Positions 1 through 8,570 of a stretch of DNA of 29,578 bases are shown here, one piece after another. The first letter of the stretch is position 1. Each line of letters begins with the position of its first letter. The DNA is taken from contig JAKAQB010000048.1 in the NCBI GenBank assembly GCA_021811865.1, forward strand, positions 1-29,578, read 5' to 3'. The notes beneath the pieces are model-generated. The model made no database searches and had not been told where the DNA came from. It saw nothing but the letters and a program-made list of their open reading frames with translations. The DNA comes from Actinomycetes bacterium (GTDB taxonomy: Bacteria > Actinomycetota > Acidimicrobiia > Acidimicrobiales > Palsa-688). The translations under genes and the position numbers were made by a program.

Positions 1-1022
1 AGCGGGGAGCACACGGCGATGATCACGAGTACAGGACCGACGAAACCGGAGTCGATCCGCCCGAGCAGCGGAGGGCTGCGCCCGAAGAGCGGCGGCGGTG
101 CAGACGGCCAAACCGCCGACGTGACGGCAATCCCGAGAGTCGACACTGCAGTGTTGAATCTCGTCACGTGCTCGGGTCCGAACTCGAGAAACCAGAACGG
201 GTAAGCCAAGACGGACCCGGCGACCGCGATGGCAACTCCTCCGGCAGCAGCTGCATGCCGTATCTTCAGGATAGCAGCACGGGGATGCAATAGTCCGAAA
301 AGCAGGAGTAGGACGGCTGCAATGACAGCGGAATCCAACAGGATCTCGGGAGAGTTGAAGAACTGTAGGGCGACTAGCAGACCGAGCATTACGCCGTCGA
401 TGACCGGGCGCCTCTGCTGTCTTCTGCAGGCTTCGTCGAGAAGATAAAAGAGGAGAGGCGGAAAGAACATCCAGGTCAGGTTGAAGTGTCCGAGTGGTAC
501 CTCGTGTCCCATGTACGGTGAATAGGCATACACGACAGCGGCGAGCACGGACGGCCAGAGACTGAGTGCGTATTTGCGGAGCACGATATAGAGAGCGCAA
601 CCAGAGATGACTGGCCCCAGAAGTATGGCGGTATTGAACGCTGCTATTGGGCCGAATATGACGGTCACCGGAGAGAGCACGAATGCTGGAAGAAAGAAGC
701 TCGTATTTGCCAACAAATTGACGCCCTGAGGGGCGAACATCGCTTTACTGAAGAACGGGTTCATCCCGTGGCCGATGGCATACGGCAGCCACCCCATGAA
801 GAACACGCCCTGACCAACGTCCCCGACAGTGGTGAAGGGTGGCAGGTGTGTCGTGATGCCGCTCGAAACGAGGCTGCGCCAAGACCAGAGCGAGAGGCCG
901 CCGAGCACGGCGACGACCACCGCCGCTGCCGATAGCCGTCGTGGCACGAGTGATCGATTGAGCCCGTTGGTGCGCGCCTGGACGGCCACGTCACGGCGGA
1001 CAGCGACATCCTCCCTCAGCAC
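1..1022 (-). CDS. Integral membrane protein, N-terminal part (runs off left edge)
   Basis: This open frame starts at a GTG (1022) preceded by a GAGGA ribosome-binding site seven bases upstream, and it is open to the left edge, giving about 340 codons without a stop. After a charged N-terminus of about 30 residues it is very hydrophobic, with many predicted membrane spans separated by short loops. Recognisable pieces include GWLPYAIGHGMNPFF, MFAPQGVNLLANTSF, and a loop with YSPYMGHEVPLGHF. This arrangement resembles the large multi-spanning glycosyltransferase-like (GT-C/YfhO-type) membrane proteins common in actinobacteria, but the catalytic acidic loop cannot be assigned and the C-terminus is missing. 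A role in cell-envelope polysaccharide or glycolipid assembly is only inference. Its GC content is visibly lower than that of the genes to the right, which suggests a different origin. Confidence 0.75.
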   Translation of the reverse strand, partial: MLREDVAVRRDVAVQARTNGLNRSLVPRRLSAAAVVVAVLGGLSLWSWRSLVSSGITTHLPPFTTVGDVGQGVFFMGWLPYAIGHGMNPFFSKAMFAPQGVNLLANTSFFLPAFVLSPVTVIFGPIAAFNTAILLGPVISGCALYIVLRKYALSLWPSVLAAVVYAYSPYMGHEVPLGHFNLTWMFFPPLLFYLLDEACRRQQRRPVIDGVMLGLLVALQFFNSPEILLDSAVIAAVLLLLFGLLHPRAAILKIRHAAAAGGVAIAVAGSVLAYPFWFLEFGPEHVTRFNTAVSTLGIAVTSAVWPSAPPPLFGRSPPLLGRIDSGFVGPVLVIIAVCSP

Positions 1023-2343
1023 GGCTTCATCCTCGTCGAGATCAGGACATCGCGGGTGGAGTGTTCCTTGGGGGAGGGAAACAGACACCGGGTGCCGACC
1101 GCCTTGGCTGGCCGGAGGCGAACAGTGGGACTGGCCTCGGCACGGGTGCCATCTAGCGGCAGCGGACGCCGGGTACGACGACGCGGCGATCACCGGGTTT
1201 TCCGGCTCTGTCTGCTGGCGCCCCCGCACGCCTCCCGCCGATGATGCCGAGTTGCTCCGAGGTTCTGAGCGGCTCCGCGGCACTCTCATTCCTGACGTTC
1301 CGCACCTCTCGAGACCGACATCTCCCCCCGCTCACGCTGAGCCGGTCGATGCGTAGAGCTCGGCATCTAGGTGGAGGAGCTCCAGTACCTGGAGGGGGTT
1401 GAGCTCCGGGTGGAAGGTCCGCACGACCTCGTGCGGTCGACCAGGCGGTGGCGCGAGGGGTCCTCGGAGATCGCGAGGACACGTGCCGCGGACGGCGCGG
1501 GCAGTGCGCAGTTCGGGGTGGAGCGGGGTCCCCGACAGGCCCCGCTCGCGCATCGAGGTGTGGATCCTGAGCTCGTTGGGCGCCTCGACAAGCTGGGCGA
1601 AGGAGCCGCCGGAGCAGGTTGGCAGAGGATCGGCACCCACCCTGTCCCATCGGGCACGCCGGTCGGTTCCAATGATCTGCGCCGTCGTCAGAGCGAGGAT
1701 GTGTGGGGGTCGCTCGGCGGCCGTGCTCTCCGAGACCGCGGGATCGGCCTCGGTCGCGAGGAGCCCACAAGTGCACCAGCGGGTCCCGCCAAGGCGTCCG
1801 CCGACTCGACAGTGAAGCCAGTCTCCATCCTCGGTGGCTGGCCAGTCGACCTGTCGGCGGCGCCCCGCGAACCCGTCCCGGTCACCGATGGGGCAGGCGG
1901 CGGCGATCGCAGCTGCGATCTTCACTCCACGGACGACAGAGTCCGTGGTCAGTCGGACCGGAGTCCACTGACCGCGTCCGATCGGCAGCGGCCGAGTCGT
2001 TCTCTTTGGACGGTGTCTGCGCAGCGGCGGATCGTCGAGCCATCGAGCGCCAACCGCAGGGACACCGAGGGTTGGCACCGATGGTCAGCGCAAGCCGGCC
2101 TACCGGTGGCGAGTTGCCCCAGCACTTTGCCAGACACCTGTCCAGACGTACGAACCAGCGACACCCTCGTTCCCCTTTTTCCGTTCCCTTGCCGATCCAG
2201 GTCGAACTCCTCGGCTGGGGCCTGTGCACGGTGTCGCGCGGCCGGTGTGCGAAGAAGACCAGTTGCGAGCACGAGCACTGGGTGCAGAGCTGGTGGCGCA
2301 TTCGGGCATGCAGGCCGGGGGCGGATCAGCCAGCGAGCTGTGA
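1023..2343. other. About 1.3 kb without a recognisable gene
   Basis: Several long overlapping open frames exist here on both strands, as expected for high-GC DNA, but none gives a protein I recognise or has a convincing start. The best candidate is on the minus strand (1332-2078, 248 codons). Its C-terminal part, HPELNPLQVLELLHLDAELY, looks protein-like, while the remainder is rich in Arg, Gly and Pro. It could be a decayed gene. The interval separates a lower-GC block on the left from the exporter operon on the right and carries two overlapping hairpins at 1927-1973. Confidence 0.4.
1927..1973. repeat. Two overlapping hairpins
   Basis: Hairpin 1 has perfect 8-bp arms, CCACGGAC (1927-1934) and GTCCGTGG (1941-1948), with a 6-base loop. 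Hairpin 2 has outer arms GGTCAGT (1947-1953) and ACTGACC (1967-1973) and inner arms GGAC (1955-1958) and GTCC (1963-1966), with a one-base bulge (C1954) and loop CGGA. The two stems share bases 1947-1948, so they cannot both be complete. No T-run follows on either strand. Confidence 0.7.
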
Positions 2344-3258
2344 CTACCCGACAAGGCGGTCGAGCGAGACGCTGAGCTCGTCCGGGCTGCGGCCGCCCCG
2401 GCTTGCCCGCGCCAGCTCGACGATGACGAGGCCGGCCCGCCACACGTCTTCGAAGTCGTCGGGGAGCGGACCCGCCGACCGGTAGCCGGCAAGCACCGCC
2501 TCTGCGTCCGCTGCCTCCGTCCACGGGCGCAGGTCGAGGGCCGGATGGCTGCGGTAGGCGTCCCCGAAGTCGATGAGCCCGACGAAGGTCCCGGTCGAAG
2601 GGTCCACGAAGCTGTGCTCGGGACCGGGGTTCGAGTGGAGGGCGACCGGTGGTGTGCTGCTCGGGGTGCGCTCGAGGCAGTGAGCGGCGATCGCCCCCAC
2701 GTCGATCCCGGCGAAGGGCCCGTCAGCTTCGAGGGCAGCCGCAAGGCGATCGAAGGCGTCGGCGAGGCGGACCGTCACGTCGGCGGGCGTGTCGTCGCCG
2801 GGCACGAGCCCGCTGCCGGCGAGGTCCGACTGCTCGATCTCATGGATGGAGCGAAGGGTCCGCCCGAGCTCGTTGAGGAAGGCGATCCGTGCCCCGGCAT
2901 CGACCGAGGCGTGCTCGATGGCGACCCCGTCGAGGCGCGTCAGGCAGAGGTACTCGATGCCGTCGATCTCGCCGTGACCGAGCGCCCGCGGGACAGGGAA
3001 GTGGCCCTGGCGCTCGAGCTCGGCCAGGAAGAGGGCTTCCTTGCGGAGGCTCGTGCGCGGCCGGAGCCGATGGGGACGCTGGGTCTTCATGACGATGCCG
3101 CCGTCGAGGAGGTAGGCGCGGGCCTCACCACCTGACTCGTCGACCTCGAGCAACCGTCCGACCTCGGGGGCATGACGGCGGGCGGCCTCGACCACCGCCT
3201 CCTCGGGCAGCACGGGATCTTCGGCGTTGGGCTGCAGGTAGGTGTCGGAAAAGACCAT
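2344..3258 (-). CDS. APH-fold phosphotransferase-like protein with substituted catalytic Asp
   Basis: This 304-residue protein has the layout of the aminoglycoside phosphotransferase/choline-kinase superfamily. An N-lobe Lys sits in GGIVMKTQ (K58), and a C-lobe ends in LIDFGDA (about 228-234), matching the metal-binding Asp segment. The Brenner motif normally reads HGDLxxxN, but here it is HSNPGPEH (208-215): the catalytic Asp is Asn210 and the metal-binding Asn is His215. On family knowledge this should abolish or strongly change phosphoryl transfer, so it may be a pseudokinase or a substrate-binding partner; this could also be a fixed trait of a subfamily. It is the last gene of the minus-strand exporter operon, starting 23 bp after the ABC gene with an AGGGAG ribosome-binding site. 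The substrate is unknown. Confidence 0.85.
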   Translation of the reverse strand: MVFSDTYLQPNAEDPVLPEEAVVEAARRHAPEVGRLLEVDESGGEARAYLLDGGIVMKTQRPHRLRPRTSLRKEALFLAELERQGHFPVPRALGHGEIDGIEYLCLTRLDGVAIEHASVDAGARIAFLNELGRTLRSIHEIEQSDLAGSGLVPGDDTPADVTVRLADAFDRLAAALEADGPFAGIDVGAIAAHCLERTPSSTPPVALHSNPGPEHSFVDPSTGTFVGLIDFGDAYRSHPALDLRPWTEAADAEAVLAGYRSAGPLPDDFEDVWRAGLVIVELARASRGGRSPDELSVSLDRLVG

Positions 3259-3281
3259 TGGTCGTCACTCCCTTTGCGTCG

Positions 3282-5150
3282 TCACGGTTTCGCTCTCGTG
3301 ACTGGTGTCGTCGGGTCCGCCCACGCCGGTGCGTCGGGGGTACCCATGCTGTCGTCCTGCCAGTCCCATCCGGCATCCTCCAGCTCGGCGAGGGCGGCGA
3401 ATCGTCCCCCGCGGGCGATGAGGTCCTCCGGGCGTCCCTCTTCGACCACCCGGCCCTCCTCGATCACGACCACCCGGTCGGCCTCCCGAGCGGTCGAGAT
3501 GCGGTGGGCGACGGTGAGGACGGCGCAACCACGCCGCCGCGCGGTGGTGTGCAGGGCGGCCCGGAAGGCAGCATCGCTGGCTCCGTCGATGGCTGCCGTC
3601 GCCTCGTCGAGGAGGAGGACGGCCGGCTCGCGCACGAGCGCCCGTGCCAGGGCGACGAGCTGGCGCTGACCCGCAGACAGCACGGCGCCCTCGCCGCGTC
3701 CTTCGCCGGCGAGAGTCGTGTCGAGTCCCCGGGGGAGCTCGGCGATCAGGGGGCCGATGCCGACGAGCTCGCCCGCTCTCTCCAGCGACGCATCGTCGAC
3801 GAGCGGGTCGAAGAGACTGAGGTTCTCCCGCAAGGTGCCCCCGAAGAGATGGAGCACCTGGGGCACGATGCCGAGGGCTCGGCTTCGCTCTGAGTCGCCG
3901 AGTTCGTGGGGATCGACGCCTGCGATCTTCACCTGGCCGCCACCCGGCGAGTAGAGGCCACCGACCAAAGAGACGAGCGTCGACTTGCCAGCACCCGTAC
4001 GCCCCACGAGCGCGACGTGCTCACCCGGCCGCACCACGAGAGACACGCCAACGAGTACGGGGCGGGACGGTAGGTAGGCGAAGGTGACGTCGCAGACCTC
4101 GATTCCCCGTGAGGGGTCGGGCTCGAGCGCTGGCTCCACGCGCGGTGGCTCCGCTGGGAGATCGAGGACCTCGAAAGCCCGTTCGGCCCCGGCGATGGCG
4201 GCCTGCACGGACTGCCACTCGTCCCCGAGGGCGACGATCGGGGCGAAGAAGTTCTGGAACAGCAAGATGAACGCCGTCAGGGTTCCGAGACTCACCCCGG
4301 CGTGGACGAGCGTGCGTCCGGCCCCCACCCAGATCAAGGCGGCGATCACCACCGAGGAGAGAAGACCGCTCACCGGAGCGAAGAACGCGTTGTACTTGAC
4401 CGAGTCGCGCTGGGCGAACAGCGTGCGAAGCAGCGCCCGGCGGAAGCGGGCGACGAAGGCCCCCTCCCGCCCGAAGGCGCGGAGTGTCTCTGCACCCCCC
4501 ACCACCTCGGAGAGCTCTACGTTGAGGCGGCCGATGGCACGGCGCGTCCTGCGTTCGGCGTCTCGCACACGCACTTGCAGGTAGCGCGTGGCGACAAGGA
4601 GCGGTGGGAGCACGACGGCCGAGATAGCCGAGAGGAGCGGGCTCAAGGCGATCATGGCGACGACCACGGCGACGAGCGGCACGACCTGGCCGACGAGAGT
4701 GGCGATGCCGCCGGTGAAGAGCTCGTCGACCGTCTCGACGTCCGCCGTCGCCCGGCTGATGACGTCCCCGATCGGGGTGCGATCGAAGTAGGAAGCGGGC
4801 AGCGCCATCGCGTGGGCGAAGATGCGAACCCGAAGCGCCGCGATGGCGGACTGGGAGACCCGGGCCGCCAGGTAGCCGTAGGCGAAACTGAGGGCGGAGT
4901 CCGCTGCGATGGCCAGCACGTACACGGCGGCTGCGAGGAGAAGGCCCGTTGTGCGCCTCGGCACGAGGTCGTGGTTCACGACGAAGCGCACCACGAAGGG
5001 CGGCACCAGCTCGGCGAGTGCCGAGGCCACGATGCAGGCCGCCACGACGACGAGCTGCCGCCGCCAGGGCGAGACGAGGGCAGCAACCTTGTGCCAGAGG
5101 CCCTCGGTCGGAGCCGCGGCGGGTGTGCCGAGCACCTCGACGTTGCTCAT
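3282..5150 (-). CDS. ABC exporter half-transporter, catalytically canonical subunit
   Basis: This 622-residue protein has a type-I ABC exporter membrane domain (about residues 30-320, six spans) followed by a nucleotide-binding domain. Visible motifs are Walker A GRTGAGKS (383-390), signature LSAGQ (491-495, one change from LSGGQ), Walker B VLLLDE (511-516) with catalytic Glu516, and the switch His in VAHR (549). It overlaps the upstream half-transporter by four bases (ATGA, 5147-5150), which indicates translational coupling and a heterodimer. By analogy with heterodimeric exporters such as TmrAB, BmrCD and TM287/288 it would export a drug, lipid or peptide across the inner membrane. The substrate cannot be read from sequence. 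The C-terminal tail beyond residue 590 is acidic and probably disordered. Confidence 0.95.
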   Translation of the reverse strand: MSNVEVLGTPAAAPTEGLWHKVAALVSPWRRQLVVVAACIVASALAELVPPFVVRFVVNHDLVPRRTTGLLLAAAVYVLAIAADSALSFAYGYLAARVSQSAIAALRVRIFAHAMALPASYFDRTPIGDVISRATADVETVDELFTGGIATLVGQVVPLVAVVVAMIALSPLLSAISAVVLPPLLVATRYLQVRVRDAERRTRRAIGRLNVELSEVVGGAETLRAFGREGAFVARFRRALLRTLFAQRDSVKYNAFFAPVSGLLSSVVIAALIWVGAGRTLVHAGVSLGTLTAFILLFQNFFAPIVALGDEWQSVQAAIAGAERAFEVLDLPAEPPRVEPALEPDPSRGIEVCDVTFAYLPSRPVLVGVSLVVRPGEHVALVGRTGAGKSTLVSLVGGLYSPGGGQVKIAGVDPHELGDSERSRALGIVPQVLHLFGGTLRENLSLFDPLVDDASLERAGELVGIGPLIAELPRGLDTTLAGEGRGEGAVLSAGQRQLVALARALVREPAVLLLDEATAAIDGASDAAFRAALHTTARRRGCAVLTVAHRISTAREADRVVVIEEGRVVEEGRPEDLIARGGRFAALAELEDAGWDWQDDSMGTPDAPAWADPTTPVTRAKP

Positions 5151-7075
5151 CGGCCGCCTCCGCTCGGCTGCGTGGGACCGGCCATCGACAAACGGGCCTG
5201 GGCGCGGTAGATGCGGGCGTACAGGCCGCCTGCTGCCAGCAGCTCGGTATGGGTCCCCTCCTCCTCGAGGCGGCCGGCGTCGAGAACCACCACCCGGTCA
5301 GCATGGGGGAAGGCGGCGAGGCGGTGGCTGAACAGCAGCACCGTCGCCCGCTCGCCGTCCGGGGCGCCCCCGCCGAGCGCTCTCCGCAGCCCGGCGACGA
5401 TGGCGGCCTCGGTGTGTACGTCGACGGCCGAGAACGGGTCGTCGAGGACCAGGAGGGCGGGTGACCGCCCCCCGGCTCCGAGGGCGCGGGCTAGGGCGAT
5501 GCGCTGGCGCTGTCCGCCCGAGATGCGAGCTCCGAGCTCGCTGATCTCCGTGGCCAGGCCCTCCGGCATCGCCTCCACGTCGCGGTCCAGGGCGGCGAGC
5601 GAGACCGCTCGCCGCTCGGCGGCGTTGGGCTCGGTGGTCTCCGCCGGATCGGCGGACAGCCGGATGTTGTCGAGGACGCTGCCTGAGAAGAGGCGGGGCT
5701 CCTGGCTGAGGTAGCCGACGCGTCGGGCGCGTTGGTTGGGGGAGAGCAGGACTGCCGGGGTGCCGTCGATGAGGACCTGGCCCCGGTCGGGCGGGTGGAT
5801 CCCCGCTGCGAGGCGCGCGAGGGCACTCTTTCCCGAGCCGACCGGGCCGGTCACGGCTACGAAGGCGCCGGACGGCACCTCGAGGTCGAAGTGTGCCAGG
5901 GCGCGGCGACCGCCGGGGTAGGTGAAGCTGACGCCCTCGAACGTGAGGCTCGCGGGAGCTGCGTCCCGGGGCGGTGGCTCGACTGGCGCGACAGCAAGGC
6001 CGGCTACGTGCGCCGTCTGGAACGAAGACCATGAAGGCTCCATCGAGAGCTCGGGCGCCGGCGCCAGCAGAGGTTCGAGACGCGTGTGGGCAGCTCCGGC
6101 CGCCTGCACTCGGTTCGCCATCTGCGGGATACGCGGCGCTCGGGTGACGAAGCGGACGAAGAGCTGCAAGAAGGCGACGAGACCGCCGACGCTCAGCTGA
6201 CCGGCGGCCACGTCGCGGCCCCCGAGCCAGATGACGAAGAAGACGCCAGCGCTCAGCAGCGCCGTGTAGATGGCCGACAGTGCCTCGTCGAGGCGGATGG
6301 CATCGAGTTCGGCACCCGCTTGCCGCCCTGCCAAGAGCCCGACGCGGTCGGTGGCGGTACGGGCGCGTCCTGCCAGACGTAGCAGGCGCAGACCTCCGAG
6401 CTGCTCGTGCAACACCGTCGTGAGGTCCGCGTCGGACTGGCGGGCTGTCACCGTGCGCTGCGCGACGAGTCGCCCGGCAACCTTCGCGAGCCAGAGTGCC
6501 GCCGGAACAGGGGACAGGGCGATCGCAGCCAGCGTCGGGTCGTAGACGAACATCGCGGCGATGAGGGACGCCGAGAAGAGCAGGGTGTCCCATGTCTCGA
6601 CGATGACCTCGCCAACGCCGGTGCCGAGCACCTCGACGTCGCCGATCACCCGTGCCATGACGCCCCCGACCGACATGGCGGCGAGGCGGTCCATCGGCCA
6701 GGCGAGCACACCGCGGAGCGCGTCGGCACGCACGTTCGCCCTCAGGCGGTTGCGAGCAAGGCCGAGCCAGTACCGCTTGGCGATGCGGGGAAGCTGGGTC
6801 GCCGCCGTGGCCGCGACGAAAAGGGCAGCAGCATCGGTGACGCTCCCGCTGCTCGCCCTGTGCCGTTCGTAAGCCAAGACGGTGTTGATCGCCCGTCCGA
6901 GGAACACCGCCGGCAGCACGATGGCGACGTTCATCAGGATCCCGGCGAACGAGCCGACCACGAGTAGCCCGGCCACTTGGCGGAAGTAGGGGCGGAGGGC
7001 GAGCAGGAACGGCCTCCTGCGACTCGGCGCGGTCGCGTCGTCGCCGACTGCAGGCGCCCCCTTCGTCGCGCTCAC
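5147..7075 (-). CDS. ABC exporter half-transporter, degenerate-site subunit
   Basis: This 642-residue partner of the next gene has membrane spans in about residues 30-320 and a nucleotide-binding domain with Walker A GPVGSGKS (410-417), canonical signature ISGGQ (518-522), Walker B LLVLDDP (catalytic Glu replaced by Asp546) and switch His584 (FSHR). The Glu-to-Asp change is the usual mark of the non-hydrolysing site in heterodimeric exporters. That site would be completed by the LSAGQ signature of the downstream protein, which is itself slightly altered, so both deviations fall in the same composite site. A GTG at 7075 gives the longest frame but no good ribosome-binding site precedes it, so the true start is uncertain by up to about 20 codons. 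It lies 61 bp downstream of the small protein at 7137-7439. Confidence 0.93.
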   Translation of the reverse strand: MSATKGAPAVGDDATAPSRRRPFLLALRPYFRQVAGLLVVGSFAGILMNVAIVLPAVFLGRAINTVLAYERHRASSGSVTDAAALFVAATAATQLPRIAKRYWLGLARNRLRANVRADALRGVLAWPMDRLAAMSVGGVMARVIGDVEVLGTGVGEVIVETWDTLLFSASLIAAMFVYDPTLAAIALSPVPAALWLAKVAGRLVAQRTVTARQSDADLTTVLHEQLGGLRLLRLAGRARTATDRVGLLAGRQAGAELDAIRLDEALSAIYTALLSAGVFFVIWLGGRDVAAGQLSVGGLVAFLQLFVRFVTRAPRIPQMANRVQAAGAAHTRLEPLLAPAPELSMEPSWSSFQTAHVAGLAVAPVEPPPRDAAPASLTFEGVSFTYPGGRRALAHFDLEVPSGAFVAVTGPVGSGKSALARLAAGIHPPDRGQVLIDGTPAVLLSPNQRARRVGYLSQEPRLFSGSVLDNIRLSADPAETTEPNAAERRAVSLAALDRDVEAMPEGLATEISELGARISGGQRQRIALARALGAGGRSPALLVLDDPFSAVDVHTEAAIVAGLRRALGGGAPDGERATVLLFSHRLAAFPHADRVVVLDAGRLEEEGTHTELLAAGGLYARIYRAQARLSMAGPTQPSGGGR

Positions 7076-7136
7076 GTGGTGCCGCGCCGTCGGCTGGGCT
7101 CACCCGGCACATGGCGAGCCGAGCGCGGGACGACTC

Positions 7137-7439
7137 TCACGACGGCTGCCTCCCGGGACGCCGAGCAGGCCGTCGGCCCTCCCAACGGGCGTCGAAGAGC
7201 GCCCGGATCATCCGGAGCGGAATATCGCGCGCCTTCGAGAGGAGGCGGTGGGGCACCTCGAGGCCAACTGCCTCCCAGGCGCCGAGGCGGCCGTCGGCCA
7301 AGTCTGCTTCGCGGACGACGGGGCGATGTGGGGGAGGAGGCCACCGAGGAGACCCAAGTGGGCGATCGTCGGCAACCACGCAGGAGCCGTGCGCGAGCGG
7401 GCCTGGCGAGGCGGGCACCGGCTGGGTGGACCGTCTCAC
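7137..7439 (-). CDS. Small hypothetical protein coupled to ChrB-like gene
   Basis: This is a 100-residue frame starting at a GTG that overlaps the stop of the ChrB-like gene by four bases (GTGA, 7436-7439), the same coupling used elsewhere in this operon. The first half is Pro/Arg-rich. The second half, around GAWEAVGLEVPHRLLSKARD and the following IPLRMIRALFDARWEG, looks like a folded amphipathic region. I do not recognise a family. The overlap and position between two real genes argue that it is translated, but the biased composition leaves room for it being a chance frame. Confidence 0.4.
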   Translation of the reverse strand: MRRSTQPVPASPGPLAHGSCVVADDRPLGSPRWPPPPHRPVVREADLADGRLGAWEAVGLEVPHRLLSKARDIPLRMIRALFDARWEGRRPARRPGRQPS

Positions 7440-7936
7440 GGCACCACCTCGTCGAGGTCGGCCGCCAGACGCTGCGCAGCGGCTCGCGCGATCTCGCGCT
7501 CGGGCGGCGGGAAGAAGTCATGTCGGCTGATGCGCTGCAGCTCGCGCTCGAAGCGATGAAGGCTGCGGCGCCCTGAGGCGTCCGGCCGTCGGGAGGCGTT
7601 CCCGACAGCCGAGAGCACGGCCCGGTACTCAGCCGCGACGCCGGTGGCCATCGTCGCCGCCAGTCGCCGCTCGTCAGTGCTCGAGCCGGGGCGTCCGAGC
7701 CAGAGGGTCGCCTCCTCTCCGGCTTTGAGCACCTCTTCGGCGATCCACCCGAGCTGCTCCTTCGTTCGGGCGTCGACCGGGAGGGCGACGAGACCATCGA
7801 TCAGGTGGGCGACTCCGAGGCGCCGCCGCTTGCGCCAGATCACTACCCGCGCCGTCGACGGCTCGCGCGGAAGGCGATAGGCGAGGAGGACCCAATCAGG
7901 GCGGACGGCCACTCGGGCACCGTACTCTCGCGACAC
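7436..7936 (-). CDS. ChrB N-terminal domain-like protein
   Basis: This 166-residue protein opens with WVLLAYRLPREPSTARVVIW and continues with WRKRRRLGVAHLIDGLVALP, which matches the N-terminal domain of ChrB chromate-resistance proteins (a ChrB_N-type segment with a conserved hydrophobic-RLPREPS-hydrophobic-W-R-L pattern). A full-length ChrB also has a C-terminal domain of about 150 residues; here only the N-domain is present, as is usual in many actinobacterial homologues. ChrB proteins sense chromate or help control chrA, but no chrA is in the window, so the role here is unknown. It starts at a GTG with a good GGAGAGG site six bases upstream and heads the minus-strand exporter operon. Confidence 0.75.
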   Translation of the reverse strand: MSREYGARVAVRPDWVLLAYRLPREPSTARVVIWRKRRRLGVAHLIDGLVALPVDARTKEQLGWIAEEVLKAGEEATLWLGRPGSSTDERRLAATMATGVAAEYRAVLSAVGNASRRPDASGRRSLHRFERELQRISRHDFFPPPEREIARAAAQRLAADLDEVVP

Positions 7937-8570
7937 CGGTTACCTCTCCGCTGCGCCGCCCAGTGTGGTGCCGGGGATGCCGTTCGTCGGATCGAACAGA
8001 CCCGGCGCGGGAACCGATCGATGAGGACGAGGACAGTTCGTCTTGCCGGCTGCCAGCTCTCTGCATCGATGATCCTCGGTCTGCGCCGGAGGTGCGCGAG
8101 GCAGAACCCCGAGCGTCGTTCGCCAGATCCAGGAGGCACGTAGCTCCGAGTTCGGCCAGCCGGGGTGGTCGCCCGCTCGGCTGTCCCCGTTCGTCGACAT
8201 TGCACCAGCGAGATCGCCGAGCTCGAGGGGGCGGCCTTCTCGGACCACATTGAAAAGCATCCGGACTCGAACAGCCGTCGGCTCCCTGCCAGGACGAGGC
8301 GACATGACACAAGGGGCCTGCGCCTGCTGACGACGGACATTGCCGCCGGCTCGGCGATGAGCAAGGCGATCGAGCTCGTCTCGAGCTCGACCGCCCAAAC
8401 TGTGTTCGCGATCGTTGGCTGTTGCAACCGCGCACCTCGGGCGGGCTCCAGCGCGGACCGAGGCGACGACGGTCAGACGGTAGGGGACGAGTCATCGGGC
8501 GTCGATGACTGCGGTGAACACCCACGGCCGCGAGACGTGAGTGCACTAGATGATGCACTATGGTACCCAG
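7937..8570. other. Intergenic region between divergent operons
   Basis: About 630 bp separates the minus-strand ChrB/exporter operon from the plus-strand XRE-cupin operon. Open frames exist on both strands but none is recognisable. It must contain both promoters. It also has two copies of the palindrome CGAGCTCG (8371-8378 and 8382-8389), 11 bp apart centre to centre, and direct repeats close to the XRE start. A decayed gene on the minus strand is possible but unsupported. Confidence 0.4.
8542..8565 (+). promoter_or_regulatory. Putative leaderless promoter and direct-repeat operator
   Basis: A TATGGT -10-like box (8560-8565) lies six bases before the ATG at 8571, the spacing expected for a leaderless actinobacterial transcript. 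Two direct copies of TGCACTA (8542-8548 and 8554-8560), 12 bp apart, lie immediately upstream and would suit autoregulation by the XRE protein. There is no clear -35 box or Shine-Dalgarno sequence. Confidence 0.4.

Noticed and set aside
1332..2375. Long open frames on both strands (minus 1332-2078 and plus 1371-2375)
   Set aside because: They overlap each other, are rich in Arg/Gly/Pro/Ser as antisense frames of GC-rich DNA usually are, lack good start sites and match no family I know.
7896..8558. Minus-strand frames in the intergenic region upstream of the ChrB-like gene
   Set aside because: Composition is Arg/Ser-rich, no motif is recognisable, and competing frames cover the same bases.
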